Positions 8,883-19,547 are shown, counted from the stretch's first letter. The stretch: DNA of 64,000 nt from Sphingobium chungbukense (GCF_001005725.1 NZ_LBIC01000012.1:62001-126000), one strand, 5' to 3'. Made by a program: numbers and translations. The notes: generated by a model not told the origin, from the letters alone.

Positions 8883-9911
8883 TCAGCGGCTGCTCCCATC
8901 CTCGCTGCGCAGCGTCACCTCACCATTGGCGGCAAAGGCCGCAACCGTTCCCGCACGGGCGGTCTGGGGGTCCTTGCCATCCAATATCTCGGCGATCTGG
9001 CGAGGGCTCGGCACCTTGTCATAGACGCCATAGATATCGGTCTGGCCAACCGAGTGGATGGAAAGCTGATAGCCTTTGCCCGTTTTCGCCGGATCGAAAG
9101 CGAGTATCGTTCCTGAATCGTCCACCGGCACGATGATGGCACCGTCCTTCAATCCCACCTGTTGCAGGATTTCGTAACTGCTGTCCGCCGTATCGACATG
9201 CCCTCTTACGCAGAGCGGCGCGCTGCCCTCCCGTGGCATCGCGATGTCAATGGGCGTCGTAGCCGCCGGACCCGTCATCCGCGCATCCGCTCCATCGCCG
9301 GCGGGACAGCCGGCAATAGTGGCCGGTCTGGTCGAATGGATAGCGGATGCATCGTCGACGCGCAGGCCGGCCAGCATGCCGTCCAGCCCCGCGAGGACCT
9401 CCCGACGTCGCTCCGTCGGCCCTGTCACGCGCATCTTCACCATCCACCGGCCAGCATGGACGAAGGCCGCTGCCGTCGTCAGGGCGCCATCGGCGGCATC
9501 GTCGTAAACCGCCCGGATCGCACCGTCGGCACGACCCACCGCCGTCGCCCTCGCATAAGCCGTGCGATGCGTTCTGGTGCCGAAGCGCGCCATGATCGCC
9601 TTGTCGGTCATATAGGCCGCCAGCGAGGCATCGGCATAGCTTGGCATATAGACGTAGAGCGTTGCCTGGATCGCTCCGTCATCGGAGAGATATTGGGCAT
9701 AATTGTCGATGCCCTTGCCACCATTGGACACTTCGCCGCTCTTGGAAAGCGCCAGGCCCGCCACCGTCTGGGGCAGGGAGATTCCCGCCGCATCCGCGCG
9801 CAGGGCGGTGGCGGTCGGCGTCCAGGCTTCCTTCTCCTCTGCCGCGCGCACGAGCGCAGGTGCCGACACAGCCAGCACGACGGACAAAAGAGGCAACGCA
9901 CGCTTGGGCAT
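8883..9911 (-). CDS. Exported protein of unknown function
   Basis: This is a 342-residue protein that I do not recognise. It has a signal peptide (RALPLLSVVLAVSAPALVRAAEE). The mature part contains ISLPQTVAGLALSKSGEVSNGGKGIDNYAQYLS and so on: shown here as ISLPQTVAGLALS followed by GGKGIDNYAQYLSDDG. There is also a PATIAGCPAGDG segment and a single later cysteine (APLCVRGHV) that could form a disulfide. ATG at 9911 is chosen because GGAAGG lies six bases upstream; two earlier ATGs exist (9926, 9917). It is convergent with the chemoreceptor gene, with stop codons 4 bp apart. A periplasmic location is inferred. Confidence 0.6.
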   Translation of the reverse strand: MPKRALPLLSVVLAVSAPALVRAAEEKEAWTPTATALRADAAGISLPQTVAGLALSKSGEVSNGGKGIDNYAQYLSDDGAIQATLYVYMPSYADASLAAYMTDKAIMARFGTRTHRTAYARATAVGRADGAIRAVYDDAADGALTTAAAFVHAGRWMVKMRVTGPTERRREVLAGLDGMLAGLRVDDASAIHSTRPATIAGCPAGDGADARMTGPAATTPIDIAMPREGSAPLCVRGHVDTADSSYEILQQVGLKDGAIIVPVDDSGTILAFDPAKTGKGYQLSIHSVGQTDIYGVYDKVPSPRQIAEILDGKDPQTARAGTVAAFAANGEVTLRSEDGSSR

Positions 9912-10004
9912 TGGCATCCTTCCCATATTCTTGACCGTCTTGGCGCGGCTTTGAATGTAAGAAGGAAAGTTGAGCGGAAATGCAGGCGCTAGGCAAGCGC
10001 GCTT

Positions 10005-10418
10005 TTACGCGACCGGCGGAATTTGCGCCGGAAAATGGGGCAGTTCCGGGTCCAGATGTGCCCAATGGGGCGCAGCACCTGCCCAGATTACCGCTTGTGG
10101 TCCCAAAAGGTCGGGATCGTCGAGTGCGCCGGCCCGGATGAAGATCAGATGGGGGCGCGATTCGGCCATGCTGAACAACGGCGTCCCGCATTCGGGGCAG
10201 AAGCCGCGTCGCATCATGGTGCCGCTATCCGCCTCACTCCCATGCCAACGCACTTCGCCTGTCGTCATGAGCTTGTCCGACGGGAAGCAGACATTCACCG
10301 TTCCCGATCCGCCGCCCAGATACTGACAGAGCCGGCACCAGCACATGCGGGCGGTCAAAGGTTCGGCATCGATGCTGATACGCACCTGGCCGCAGAGGCA
10401 TCCGGCGCCATGCGCCAT
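10005..10418 (-). CDS. GFA/CENP-V family zinc-binding protein
   Basis: This protein has 137 residues of the Gfa (glutathione-dependent formaldehyde-activating enzyme-like) fold. Cysteines C7, C9, C26, C28, C31, C74 and C77 match the family's two zinc sites (GCLCGQVR, CWCRLC, FCPECGTPLF). Most members have no known substrate, and this one should not be taken as a formaldehyde enzyme without data. It lies 3 bp downstream of the MoxR gene stop on the same strand, so the two are probably co-transcribed. Confidence 0.8.
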   Translation of the reverse strand: MAHGAGCLCGQVRISIDAEPLTARMCWCRLCQYLGGGSGTVNVCFPSDKLMTTGEVRWHGSEADSGTMMRRGFCPECGTPLFSMAESRPHLIFIRAGALDDPDLLGPQAVIWAGAAPHWAHLDPELPHFPAQIPPVA

Positions 10419-10421
10419 GGC

Positions 10422-11267
10422 TCAGCGTCCCTGCCTGCGTGCCATGAAGGCCAGCCGTTCGAACATCATGATATCCTGCTCATTCTTCAGCAGCGCGCCA
10501 TGAAGCGGCGGGATCGCCTTGGTCGGGTCGCGGTCCTGCAAGACGTCCAGAGGCATGTCTTCGGCCAATATCAGTTTCAACCAATCGAGCAGTTCGCTGG
10601 TCGACGGCTTTTTCTTGAGGCCGGGAACTTCCCGGATGTCATAGAAAATCTCCAGCGCCCGGTTGACCAATATTTTCTGGATATCGGGGAAATGCACGTC
10701 GACGATGGCCTGCATCGTCTCCCGGTCGGGAAATTTGATATAGTGGAAGAAGCAGCGGCGCAGGAAGGCGTCCGGCAGTTCCTTCTCATTGTTCGAGGTG
10801 ATGACGACCACCGGCCGCTCCTTGGCCGCGACCGTTTCCCCCGTTTCATAGACATGGAAGGCCATGCGATCGAGTTCCTGCAACAGGTCGTTGGGAAACT
10901 CGATATCGGCCTTGTCGATCTCGTCGATCAGCAGGACCGGCAGGGTCGGGGAGGTGAAGGCCTCCCACAGCTTGCCCTTGCGGATATAATTGCCGATCTC
11001 ATGGACGCGCGGATCGCCAAGTTGTCCATCGCGCAGGCGTGCCACGGCGTCATATTCATAGAGGCCCTGATGCGCCTTGGTCGTCGATTTGACGTTCCAT
11101 TCGATCAGCGGGGCATTGAGGGCCTTGGCGATTTCCTGTGCCAATACGGTCTTGCCGGTGCCCGGTTCGCCTTTCACCAGCAGGGGACGGCGAAGCAGCA
11201 CCGCGGCGTTGACCGCCACCTTCAGATCATCGGTGGCGACATAATCCTCTGTGCCCTCAAACCGCAT
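10422..11267 (-). CDS. MoxR-family AAA+ ATPase
   Basis: This is a chaperone-like ATPase that usually remodels a target together with a VWA protein. The 281-residue product has Walker A GEPGTGKT (residues 33-40), Walker B VLLIDEIDKAD, sensor 1 VITSNNEKELPDAF and the arginine-containing LRRCFFHYI. The frame continues further upstream, but ATG 11267 (MRFEGTEDYV) is the family start. The usual genomic partner, a CoxE-like VWA gene, is present but 3 kb away and frameshifted (6207-7374). The GFA gene follows directly and a gene of unknown function precedes it. Confidence 0.88.
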   Translation of the reverse strand: MRFEGTEDYVATDDLKVAVNAAVLLRRPLLVKGEPGTGKTVLAQEIAKALNAPLIEWNVKSTTKAHQGLYEYDAVARLRDGQLGDPRVHEIGNYIRKGKLWEAFTSPTLPVLLIDEIDKADIEFPNDLLQELDRMAFHVYETGETVAAKERPVVVITSNNEKELPDAFLRRCFFHYIKFPDRETMQAIVDVHFPDIQKILVNRALEIFYDIREVPGLKKKPSTSELLDWLKLILAEDMPLDVLQDRDPTKAIPPLHGALLKNEQDIMMFERLAFMARRQGR

Positions 11268-11332
11268 ATTCGCTTCACTCTTCCTGCCTGCAACGATCCA
11301 ACTATGGCAAGCAGGGGAGGAGCGCAAAGCCT

Positions 11333-12019
11333 TTATCGGTCTTTCCTGGCGCGAACCTGCGCGCGCGCCTGAAGAACGTCCCAAAGCCCGCGATGCTGGT
11401 TGAGGAGCTGGCGCCCTCCGAACAATATCGCGCGGTCGATCGTGTCATCGCCGCCGATCGCTTGCGCGACGGCCAGCGTTTCGGCACGATCCGGCAAATC
11501 GCAGGCATGGGGTTCCAGCCCGACGCGTATCGCAGCGATATCGAGCATATGCCGTACCGCCCGCCAATCCAGTACCAGCGCCATGGCTGCTCCCATGGCA
11601 CAGCCCCGCCGGTCGGACTGGGCCAGCATGTCGAGTGCATGGCGTTGCTGGCTGACGACGGTTTCGCAATCGCTCTGCCCCGCGGTGCTGGGAGCGGGAC
11701 CGACGGCGACCGTCACCTGGGTCAGATAGGCACGTTCGCGGGCAAAGGCGTCCGTGGCCTGGACTAGCCAGCTCCGTGCCGCATTGTCGGCGGACCGGGT
11801 TGCGGCATGGTCGATGACGCCCGGATGCCGCCCATGCAGCAGGCAAAGATAATAGGCCATATCGGCGAGATCGGCTAAGGTCAGGGTCGCATTCGGGCCG
11901 AAACTCACGTGCGCGCCACTGGCGTAGCCATGGCCGGCGGTGCCATCAGCGGCAACGACAGCCTCCAGTATCTGCGATACATCGCCAAATTGATAGCGCG
12001 GTGCTGCTTCGCTCATCAT
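11333..12019 (-). CDS. Conserved-looking protein of unknown function
   Basis: This is a 228-residue soluble protein that I cannot assign. It starts MMSEAAPRYQFGDVSQILEA and is Ala-rich and largely helical. Recognisable stretches are GHGYASGAHVSFGPNATL, WLVQATDAFARERAYL and AMGAAMALVLDWRAVRHML; there are no membrane segments. A GGGGAAG sequence lies next to the paired ATGs, so the second ATG (12016) may be used. It lies 65 bp upstream of the MoxR gene on the same strand and may be its operon leader. The regular codon use and length support a real gene. Confidence 0.65.
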   Translation of the reverse strand: MMSEAAPRYQFGDVSQILEAVVAADGTAGHGYASGAHVSFGPNATLTLADLADMAYYLCLLHGRHPGVIDHAATRSADNAARSWLVQATDAFARERAYLTQVTVAVGPAPSTAGQSDCETVVSQQRHALDMLAQSDRRGCAMGAAMALVLDWRAVRHMLDIAAIRVGLEPHACDLPDRAETLAVAQAIGGDDTIDRAILFGGRQLLNQHRGLWDVLQARAQVRARKDR

Positions 12020-12316
12020 CTTCCCCTGCGCCCCGGAGCCGCGGGCCGTGTCGGCAAGCTTAGGGAGGTGAGGTAAAGGAGCCGTTAAGTCGGACGGTAG
12101 GAAGGGGCCGGGTTTCCCATCGATTCATGGGCAAAATCACACCATTTGTCGTTTGGCATGGGGTACTTGGACGAAGGTGGCGCGAAGCCGCCGGAGCAGT
12201 TGGAGATGGTGAGCGCCGGCATGCGAGCGGAAGAGTGATATTTTGCAAAGTGCTTCCCAAGAAGCGCTGGGGCAATTATATGTTGGGTAATCCATTGAAC
12301 AAAAGCAAGAAGATGA
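12020..12316. other. Intergenic region upstream of the PAS-LuxR gene
   Basis: This is about 300 bp without a gene I can confirm. A short open frame on the plus strand (12158-12238, ATG to TGA, 26 codons) encodes MGYLDEGGAKPPEQLEMVSA plus six more residues and has coding-like composition. It has no good ribosome site and may be a gene remnant. Base composition becomes AT-richer after about 12230. Confidence 0.4.
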
Positions 12317-12994
12317 TTGAGATTGCCAGGGACAGAAAAGTATAATCGCCTATATTTTTCGCTGCTTGCTGCTGGTTTAGGCATATGGGATTACGACATT
12401 GCCAGAGGATCACTTTATTGCTGTCGAAAATGGCATGAAATATTAGGGTTGGATCATCATCTTCATCGGATTGATTCCATTGAATCGTTCAAACGTTTCA
12501 TACATTTGGAGGATGTTGACCAGGCAACATTGGTTGATTCCAATCACTTGTCTTTCCTGATTGAGAATGACAAGCGCTACCATGCGGAATTTCGCATCGT
12601 CAGGCCCAGTGGCGAAGTGCGCTGGATAAGTTCCGTCGCCTGCATCCTTGATAATGGCGCCGGTCATCTCCAGGCCATCGGTTGCATCAGGGATATCACC
12701 GAATTCGAGACTGAGTCCTGTCCCAGCGATCAGAAGCATTCGTTTCCCGGAAAATATGGGCCGCATCGTCCGCCATCAGGCCCCTTCGATGATCCGGGGG
12801 ACGTTGTCCTGACTGGCAAGGAGCGGGAATGCCTCGTCTGGGTCAGCGCGGGCAAGACGGCGTGGGAAACGGCCGTCATCATGGACCTCAGTCCGCGCAC
12901 CATAGAATTCCACCTCAACAAGGCCATCCGCAAGCTGAACGCCGCCAACAAGGTGCATGCTGCCGTGATCGCGGTGCGGAAGAAACTGATCTGA
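12317..12994 (+). CDS. PAS domain - LuxR-type HTH transcriptional regulator
   Basis: This is a probable signal-responsive transcription factor of 225 residues. A PAS fold fills the N-terminal half (LGIWDYDIARGSLYCCRKWH, then HAEFRIVRPSGEVRWISSVA, then GCIRDITEFE). A GerE/LuxR helix-turn-helix fills the C-terminus (LTGKERECLVWVSAGKTAWE, then SPRTIEFHLNKAIRKLNAAN). No ATG exists before residue 185 or so, so a TTG at 12317 or 12323 is the likely start; AAGAAG lies just upstream. Codon and base use are AT-richer than the neighbours, suggesting recent acquisition. No autoinducer-binding domain is present, so quorum sensing is not implied. Confidence 0.75.
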   Translation: MRLPGTEKYNRLYFSLLAAGLGIWDYDIARGSLYCCRKWHEILGLDHHLHRIDSIESFKRFIHLEDVDQATLVDSNHLSFLIENDKRYHAEFRIVRPSGEVRWISSVACILDNGAGHLQAIGCIRDITEFETESCPSDQKHSFPGKYGPHRPPSGPFDDPGDVVLTGKERECLVWVSAGKTAWETAVIMDLSPRTIEFHLNKAIRKLNAANKVHAAVIAVRKKLI

Positions 12995-13005
12995 CGAAGG
13001 GAAGG

Positions 13006-13033
13006 GCCCGCCGATGTGGGAACATCGGCGGGC
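13006..13033 (+). terminator. Hairpin after the PAS-LuxR gene
   Basis: GCCCGCCGATGT-GGGA-ACATCGGCGGGC is a perfect 12-bp stem 11 bp after the stop codon. No T-tract follows, but its strength and position fit a terminator. Confidence 0.55.
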
Positions 13034-13209
13034 AGTGTGCCGTCCGATGGGGTCGCAGCACCGGATCGGAAGAAACGCGAATAAGGGCGGGGGAAAGATG
13101 TGCCTATTCGCGTTCCTCACTGCCAATTGATCCGCTGCGGGAATTCTCGCCACTCGTAAGTTTACGAGCGCGGACTGCTGTGTTCCGGTCGCACTTCCGC
13201 AAATGAAGA

Positions 13210-13231
13210 GGGGCGGCCCGAAAGCCGCCCC
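13210..13231 (-). terminator. rpoD terminator
   Basis: GGGGCGGC-CCGAAA-GCCGCCCC lies 27 bp downstream of the rpoD stop. On the minus strand it is followed by TCTTCATTT, which fits an intrinsic terminator for the yqeY-dnaG-rpoD cluster. Confidence 0.65.
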
Positions 13232-13257
13232 CTTCGATATTCGGGATTTGCCGCAGT

Positions 13258-15303
<2,046 letters not shown>

Positions 15304-15350
15304 TTATTCGCCTTAACTCCGTCGACCCGAAAGGGCCAAACCAAATCATA

Positions 15351-15434
15351 CCCGCCGATCCGGACGGATCGAATCAAACCCGCCAATCCGGACGGATCGG
15401 ATCAAACCCGCCGATCCGGATGGATCGAATCAAA
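15351..15434 (-). repeat. Three tandem 28-bp repeats between dnaG and rpoD
   Basis: Units at 15351-15378, 15379-15406 and 15407-15434 have the form CCCGCCGATCCGGACGGATC followed by GAATCAAA, differing by one to three bases. Units 1 and 3 contain a perfect CGATCC-(4 nt)-GGATCG hairpin. The third unit covers the dnaG stop codon (15430-15432). The array sits in the mRNA between dnaG and rpoD. Confidence 0.9.
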
Positions 15435-17301
15435 CAATGTCTTCGGACTGCGCCAGTTCCGCCAGGCGGCGATCATGATCCAGTTTCAACTGCCGGACCC
15501 TTTGCTGCTCGGCAAAGCTGTCCTCGTTGAGATCATCTCTCGCCCGCCGGGTGGCTTCCGCCAACGCCGCCTCCAACTCCGGTCCCTGTGCCATCACCCG
15601 AATGGCCTCATCCAGATCGCGCTGCACGCGATCCGAGTCGGCCTTGCTTCCATGAGGAGTGAATGTGAACGTGTCGGCCCGGAGCATCCCCTTTGCCATA
15701 TTATACACTTCACCTTGCCCCAATATGGTAAGGAGGCCATCCGTTTCAACTGTTTCTTTGCTGAAGGATGCCGCGATCATCACGTTCAGCAGTTCCGCGA
15801 GCACCGCATCGCCGATATGAAGCCCGGAAAGCATTTCCCGATGCAGCCCAATCTGCTCCGGATACCGCAGCAGACTGGCGAGAACGGCCCGCAAAAGCCG
15901 CTGTTCCATTCCGCTCTCGCCGATCGACCGAGCCTCATTTCCCGCCGGAGGGAGAGGGGGCTTCCAATTGCCCCGACGGTCCCGTTGCCACCCCGGTCGC
16001 GTACCGCCGCCACGTTGATGCCGGGGGGCAAAGGCGGGCCGCGCAAAGAATAGCGTATCGTAACGTTCGCGGAAGGCATGGATATAATGCGCGCGCACGT
16101 CCGGATGGGTGATGGCGTCGGTAATCGCGGAAAGCCGCTGCTTGAGTGCGGCGCGCTGTTCCGGGGTATCGAGTGGTGCCGCTGCGCGCTCATATTTCCA
16201 CAGGCGCTCCACCAGAGGTTCGGCGCCGACCAGCACGGCTTCCATCGCTGTGGCCCCCTCGGCACGGATCAGGTCGTCCGGGTCCTGTCCGGCAGGAAGC
16301 GTGGCGAAGGCAAGACTCATTCCCGGCCGCAACAAGGGCAGGGCGCGCGTCGCGGCCCGGATAGCGGCTTTCTGCCCCGCTGCATCGCCGTCAAAGCAAA
16401 GGATCGGTACTTCGGCCATCTTCCAAAGCCGTTCGATCTGATGCTCGGTCAGTGCCGTGCCGAGCGGTGCCGCCGCCTCGCCGAAACCCGTCTGCGCGAG
16501 CGCGACCACATCCATATATCCTTCGACGACGATGACCCTTCCGGCCTGACGGCTGGCAGGTGAAGCCCGATCGACATTGTAGAGGGTCCGTCCCTTGTCG
16601 AAGAGCGGCGTGTCCGGCGAATTGAGATATTTGGGCTCGCCCGCGCCCAGGATTCTGCCGCCAAAAGCGATTATGCGGCCCCTTATATCGCGGATCGGTA
16701 GCATCAATCGCCCCCGAAACCGATCATAAGTGTCGCGCTCCCCGTCGGGATCGATCAGCAATCCCGCTTCGATCAACAAAGGCTCGCCAAATTCCTTGAG
16801 CGCGGCCTTGAGCCGTCCGCGGCCATCGGGAGAAAATCCGAAGCCAAAGGCCTTGGCGGTCGCGGCGCTTATTGCCCGCTTCTGGAGATAGGCCCGCGCC
16901 TCTGCTCCCTCGATGCCGCCAAGCTGCTCCTCGAAAAAGGCCTGCGCCGCGGCCATGACATCGTGCAGCCCCTTGGCTTGTTCCTGCCGCTTGGCCGCTC
17001 TGGGATCGGGGGCGGGGACGTCCATGCCCGCCGTTGCGGCAAGTTCCTTCACGGCTTCCATGAAGGGCAGGCCGCGCTGGTCGGTCATCCAGCGGATCGC
17101 GTCTCCATGCGCTCCGCAACCGAAACAGTGATAGAAGCCCTTCTCGTCATTGATCGTGAAACTGGGCGTCTTCTCATTGTGGAAGGGACAGCAGGCCTTA
17201 TATTCACGGCCCGCCTTCTGCACCTTCACCGTTCGCCCGATCAGCGTCGACAAGGATGTCCTGGCCCGCAACTCATCAAGAAAGGCCGGAGAAAGACTCA
17301 T
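15430..17301 (-). CDS. dnaG: DNA primase
   Basis: DnaG synthesises RNA primers for replication. The 623-residue protein has the CHC2 zinc finger at the N-terminus (CCPFHNEKTPSF, then FYHCFGCGAHGD, with ligands C38, H41, C59 and C62). The RNA polymerase core and TOPRIM domain follow (IVVEGYMDVVALAQ, CFDGDAAGQKAA). The C-terminal domain for DnaB helicase binding covers roughly the last 150 residues. It lies 53 bp downstream of yqeY and 126 bp upstream of rpoD, all on the same strand, the classical arrangement linking replication and transcription initiation. Confidence 0.96.
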   Translation of the reverse strand: MSLSPAFLDELRARTSLSTLIGRTVKVQKAGREYKACCPFHNEKTPSFTINDEKGFYHCFGCGAHGDAIRWMTDQRGLPFMEAVKELAATAGMDVPAPDPRAAKRQEQAKGLHDVMAAAQAFFEEQLGGIEGAEARAYLQKRAISAATAKAFGFGFSPDGRGRLKAALKEFGEPLLIEAGLLIDPDGERDTYDRFRGRLMLPIRDIRGRIIAFGGRILGAGEPKYLNSPDTPLFDKGRTLYNVDRASPASRQAGRVIVVEGYMDVVALAQTGFGEAAAPLGTALTEHQIERLWKMAEVPILCFDGDAAGQKAAIRAATRALPLLRPGMSLAFATLPAGQDPDDLIRAEGATAMEAVLVGAEPLVERLWKYERAAAPLDTPEQRAALKQRLSAITDAITHPDVRAHYIHAFRERYDTLFFARPAFAPRHQRGGGTRPGWQRDRRGNWKPPLPPAGNEARSIGESGMEQRLLRAVLASLLRYPEQIGLHREMLSGLHIGDAVLAELLNVMIAASFSKETVETDGLLTILGQGEVYNMAKGMLRADTFTFTPHGSKADSDRVQRDLDEAIRVMAQGPELEAALAEATRRARDDLNEDSFAEQQRVRQLKLDHDRRLAELAQSEDIV

Positions 17302-17354
17302 AAGCTTTTCCTAAAGCGAGCCCATCACCAGAGGAAGGGGCTTGATTGGTCGTC

Positions 17355-17807
17355 TTAACTCAAGGCCGCCTTCACCAGCCCGCTGGCCTTGCTCATGTCG
17401 ATCACCGATCCATGGCGCTCCTTCAGCACGGCCATGACCTTGCCCATATCCTTGACGCTCGCGGCGCCGACCTCCGCCTTGATTCCTTCGATCGCGGCAC
17501 GGGTCTCATCCTCGCTGAGCTGTTGCGGCAGGAAGCTGTCGATCACGTCCAGCTCCGCCTGTTCCTTCGCCGCCAGTTCATCACGCCCGCCGCCCTTGAA
17601 CATCTCGATGGATTCGCGACGCTGCTTCACCATCTTCTGGAGCACTTCGACCACGACCGTATCGTCGTCCGGCACGCTGGAGGCCGTGCGCAGTTCGATA
17701 TCCCGGTCCTTCAACTTCGCCAGGATCAGCCGCACGGCGGCTAGGCGATCCTTCTCCCCGGCTTTCATGGCTTCGATCTGGGCACTTTTGATGGCGTCGC
17801 GAATCAT
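17355..17807 (-). CDS. yqeY: GatB/YqeY domain protein
   Basis: This is a 150-residue helical protein of the YqeY family, which shares the tRNA-interacting C-terminal domain of GatB/GatE. A role in tRNA binding or amidotransferase assistance is inferred from the family only. It starts at ATG 17807 (MIRDAIKSAQIEAMKAGEKD); an upstream extension of the frame is ignored because it adds a non-family leader. Motifs include RLAAVRLILAKLKDRDIELR and SVKDMGKVMAVLKERHG. It is the first gene of the dnaG-rpoD cluster and is divergent from carA. Confidence 0.88.
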   Translation of the reverse strand: MIRDAIKSAQIEAMKAGEKDRLAAVRLILAKLKDRDIELRTASSVPDDDTVVVEVLQKMVKQRRESIEMFKGGGRDELAAKEQAELDVIDSFLPQQLSEDETRAAIEGIKAEVGAASVKDMGKVMAVLKERHGSVIDMSKASGLVKAALS

Positions 17808-17911
17808 GCGAATGAATCCTGTTTCTCGGGAAAGGATCAGATATAACGCCAAAAGAGATTTTTAACAGGAGTTGACCGCAGGGCCTCACCCGCATAGGTG
17901 ACCGGCCGTTT

Positions 17912-17930
17912 AACCCGCTCGAGACGGGTT
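17912..17930 (+). other. Hairpin in the carA 5' leader
   Basis: AACCCG-CTCGAGA-CGGGTT forms a 6-bp stem 29 bp before the carA start. It may be a regulatory leader structure; no leader peptide is visible. Confidence 0.35.
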
Positions 17931-17959
17931 CCCGCAAAAGCATAAAGGACGATACGACC

Positions 17960-19123
17960 ATGGCTGACGCCAAGACCCTCATTGTGCCCAAAGGAGCGAC
18001 AGGGGTATTGGTTTTCGCCGATGGCTCCGCCGTCTTTGGCCGCGGCTTCGGCGCGACCGGCGATGCGGTGGGCGAGCTGTGCTTCAACACGGCGATGACC
18101 GGCTATCAGGAAGTGATGACCGACCCCAGCTATGCGGGTCAGATCGTCACCTTCACCTTCCCGCATATCGGCAATGTCGGCACCAATCTGGACGATGTGG
18201 AGGCGGACCTGCCTCATGCGCTGGGCTGCATCGTGCGTCAGGACGTCACGGAACCCAGCAATTTCCGCAATGTCGAACCCTTCGACCAGTGGATGAAGGA
18301 AAAGGGCCGCATCGGCCTGGCCGGCGTCGACACCCGCGCCCTGACCCGCATGATCCGCCTGAAGGGCGCGCCCAATGTCGTGATCGCGCACGATCCCGAA
18401 GGCAAGTTCGACCTCGAAGCCCTCGCCGCGAAGGCCGCCGCATGGCCGGGCCTCGAAGGTATGGACCTCGCCATCGAAGTGACGCCCAGGGAAAGCCGCC
18501 TCTGGAAGGATGGCGTGTGGAAGCTCGGCCATGGCTATGGCCTTAATGAAGCGGGCGAGGAAAGGCCCCATGTCGTCGCCATCGACTATGGCGCGAAGAA
18601 CAACATCTTCCGCAACCTCGTAAAGGCCGGAGCCCGCGTCACCGTCCTGCCTGCCACCGCAAGCTTCGAGCAGGTGATGGAACAGAAGCCCGACGGCGTG
18701 TTCCTTTCCAACGGCCCCGGCGATCCGGCCGCGACCGGAGAATATGCCGTGCCCGTCATCAAAAAGGTGCTGGAAGCCGACAAGCCCGTCTTCGGCATCT
18801 GCCTTGGCCATCAGATGCTGGCGTTGGCGGCGGGCGCGAAGACGATCAAGATGCATCAGGGCCATCGCGGCGCCAATCACCCGGTCAAGCGCCTGTCCGA
18901 CGGTCTGGTCGAGATCACCTCGATGAACCACGGCTTTGCGGTGGACAGCGACACGCTGCCCGCCAATGTGAAGCCGACCCATGTGTCGCTCTTCGACGGC
19001 AGCAATTGCGGTATCGAACTGACGGATAAGAGAGCCTTCTCGGTCCAGTATCACCCCGAAGCCTCGCCCGGCCCGCAGGACAGCTTCTACCTGTTCCAGC
19101 GCTTCGTAGAGGGGCTTAAGTGA
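17960..19123 (+). CDS. carA: Carbamoyl-phosphate synthase small (glutaminase) chain
   Basis: CarA releases ammonia from glutamine for CarB, supplying carbamoyl phosphate to arginine and pyrimidine synthesis. The 387-residue protein has an N-terminal CarA domain (LCFNTAMTGYQEVMTDPSYA) and a C-terminal class I amidotransferase. The nucleophile is C281 in FGICLGHQML, and the His/Glu pair is in YHPEASPGP. AAGGAC precedes the ATG. The stop overlaps the GTG of the RraB-like gene (GTGA), so translation is coupled. carB follows that gene. Confidence 0.96.
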   Translation: MADAKTLIVPKGATGVLVFADGSAVFGRGFGATGDAVGELCFNTAMTGYQEVMTDPSYAGQIVTFTFPHIGNVGTNLDDVEADLPHALGCIVRQDVTEPSNFRNVEPFDQWMKEKGRIGLAGVDTRALTRMIRLKGAPNVVIAHDPEGKFDLEALAAKAAAWPGLEGMDLAIEVTPRESRLWKDGVWKLGHGYGLNEAGEERPHVVAIDYGAKNNIFRNLVKAGARVTVLPATASFEQVMEQKPDGVFLSNGPGDPAATGEYAVPVIKKVLEADKPVFGICLGHQMLALAAGAKTIKMHQGHRGANHPVKRLSDGLVEITSMNHGFAVDSDTLPANVKPTHVSLFDGSNCGIELTDKRAFSVQYHPEASPGPQDSFYLFQRFVEGLK

Positions 19124-19488
19124 GCCTCAACCTGCCCCCAGTTGACGAAGCCCGCCTCGCGGCAGAGTGGGAGGCGGACAAGGCCGTCCTCGCCAATCTC
19201 GCGGCCAATGGCGACGTGGCGCGCATAGCCCGCCCGGTCGACGTCAGCTTCAAGGGCAGCGAGAAGGATTTCGAGCGTGTCCTGACCATCGCCAGCCAGT
19301 TCGGCTTTGTCGAACTGGACCGCGAGGAGGATGAGGATGGTGACCTGTTCCTCTTCCTCGAATGCGAGCAGCCGGTCGATGAACAATCGATCCGCGCGCT
19401 GACGAAGAAATGCCTCCAGATCGAAATTCTCTGTGGCGTCGAATATGACGGCTGGGGCTGCGAGGCCCGGTCCGGACACGTTCATTGA
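19120..19488 (+). CDS. RraB-like protein (putative ribonuclease E regulator)
   Basis: This is a 122-residue acidic protein resembling RraB, which in E. coli binds RNase E and alters its cleavage of selected mRNAs. Supporting stretches are DFERVLTIASQFGFVEL, the acidic EEDEDGDLFLFLECEQPVD, and the near-diagnostic end EILCGVEYDGWG (E. coli RraB has VEYDGWG). It begins at GTG 19120, inside the carA stop, and ends 59 bp before carB, so it is embedded in the car operon. Whether it acts on RNase E here is not shown; the family match is from memory. Confidence 0.72.
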   Translation: MSLNLPPVDEARLAAEWEADKAVLANLAANGDVARIARPVDVSFKGSEKDFERVLTIASQFGFVELDREEDEDGDLFLFLECEQPVDEQSIRALTKKCLQIEILCGVEYDGWGCEARSGHVH

Positions 19489-19547
19489 CCGCCATTTTGC
19501 CCATCGTGCGCGCCAGCGCTTTCCACAGTTAAACCAGAGGCCGAATA

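Noticed and set aside
10005..10418. GFA protein as a formaldehyde detoxification enzyme
   Set aside because: Family membership is clear, but most members have no such activity and no other formaldehyde gene is nearby.
12317..12994. LuxR-type regulator as a quorum-sensing receptor
   Set aside because: The N-terminal domain is PAS, not an autoinducer-binding domain, and there is no luxI-like gene in the window.
15351..15434. Tandem repeats as a small CRISPR array
   Set aside because: Units are directly adjacent with no spacers, and no cas gene is present.
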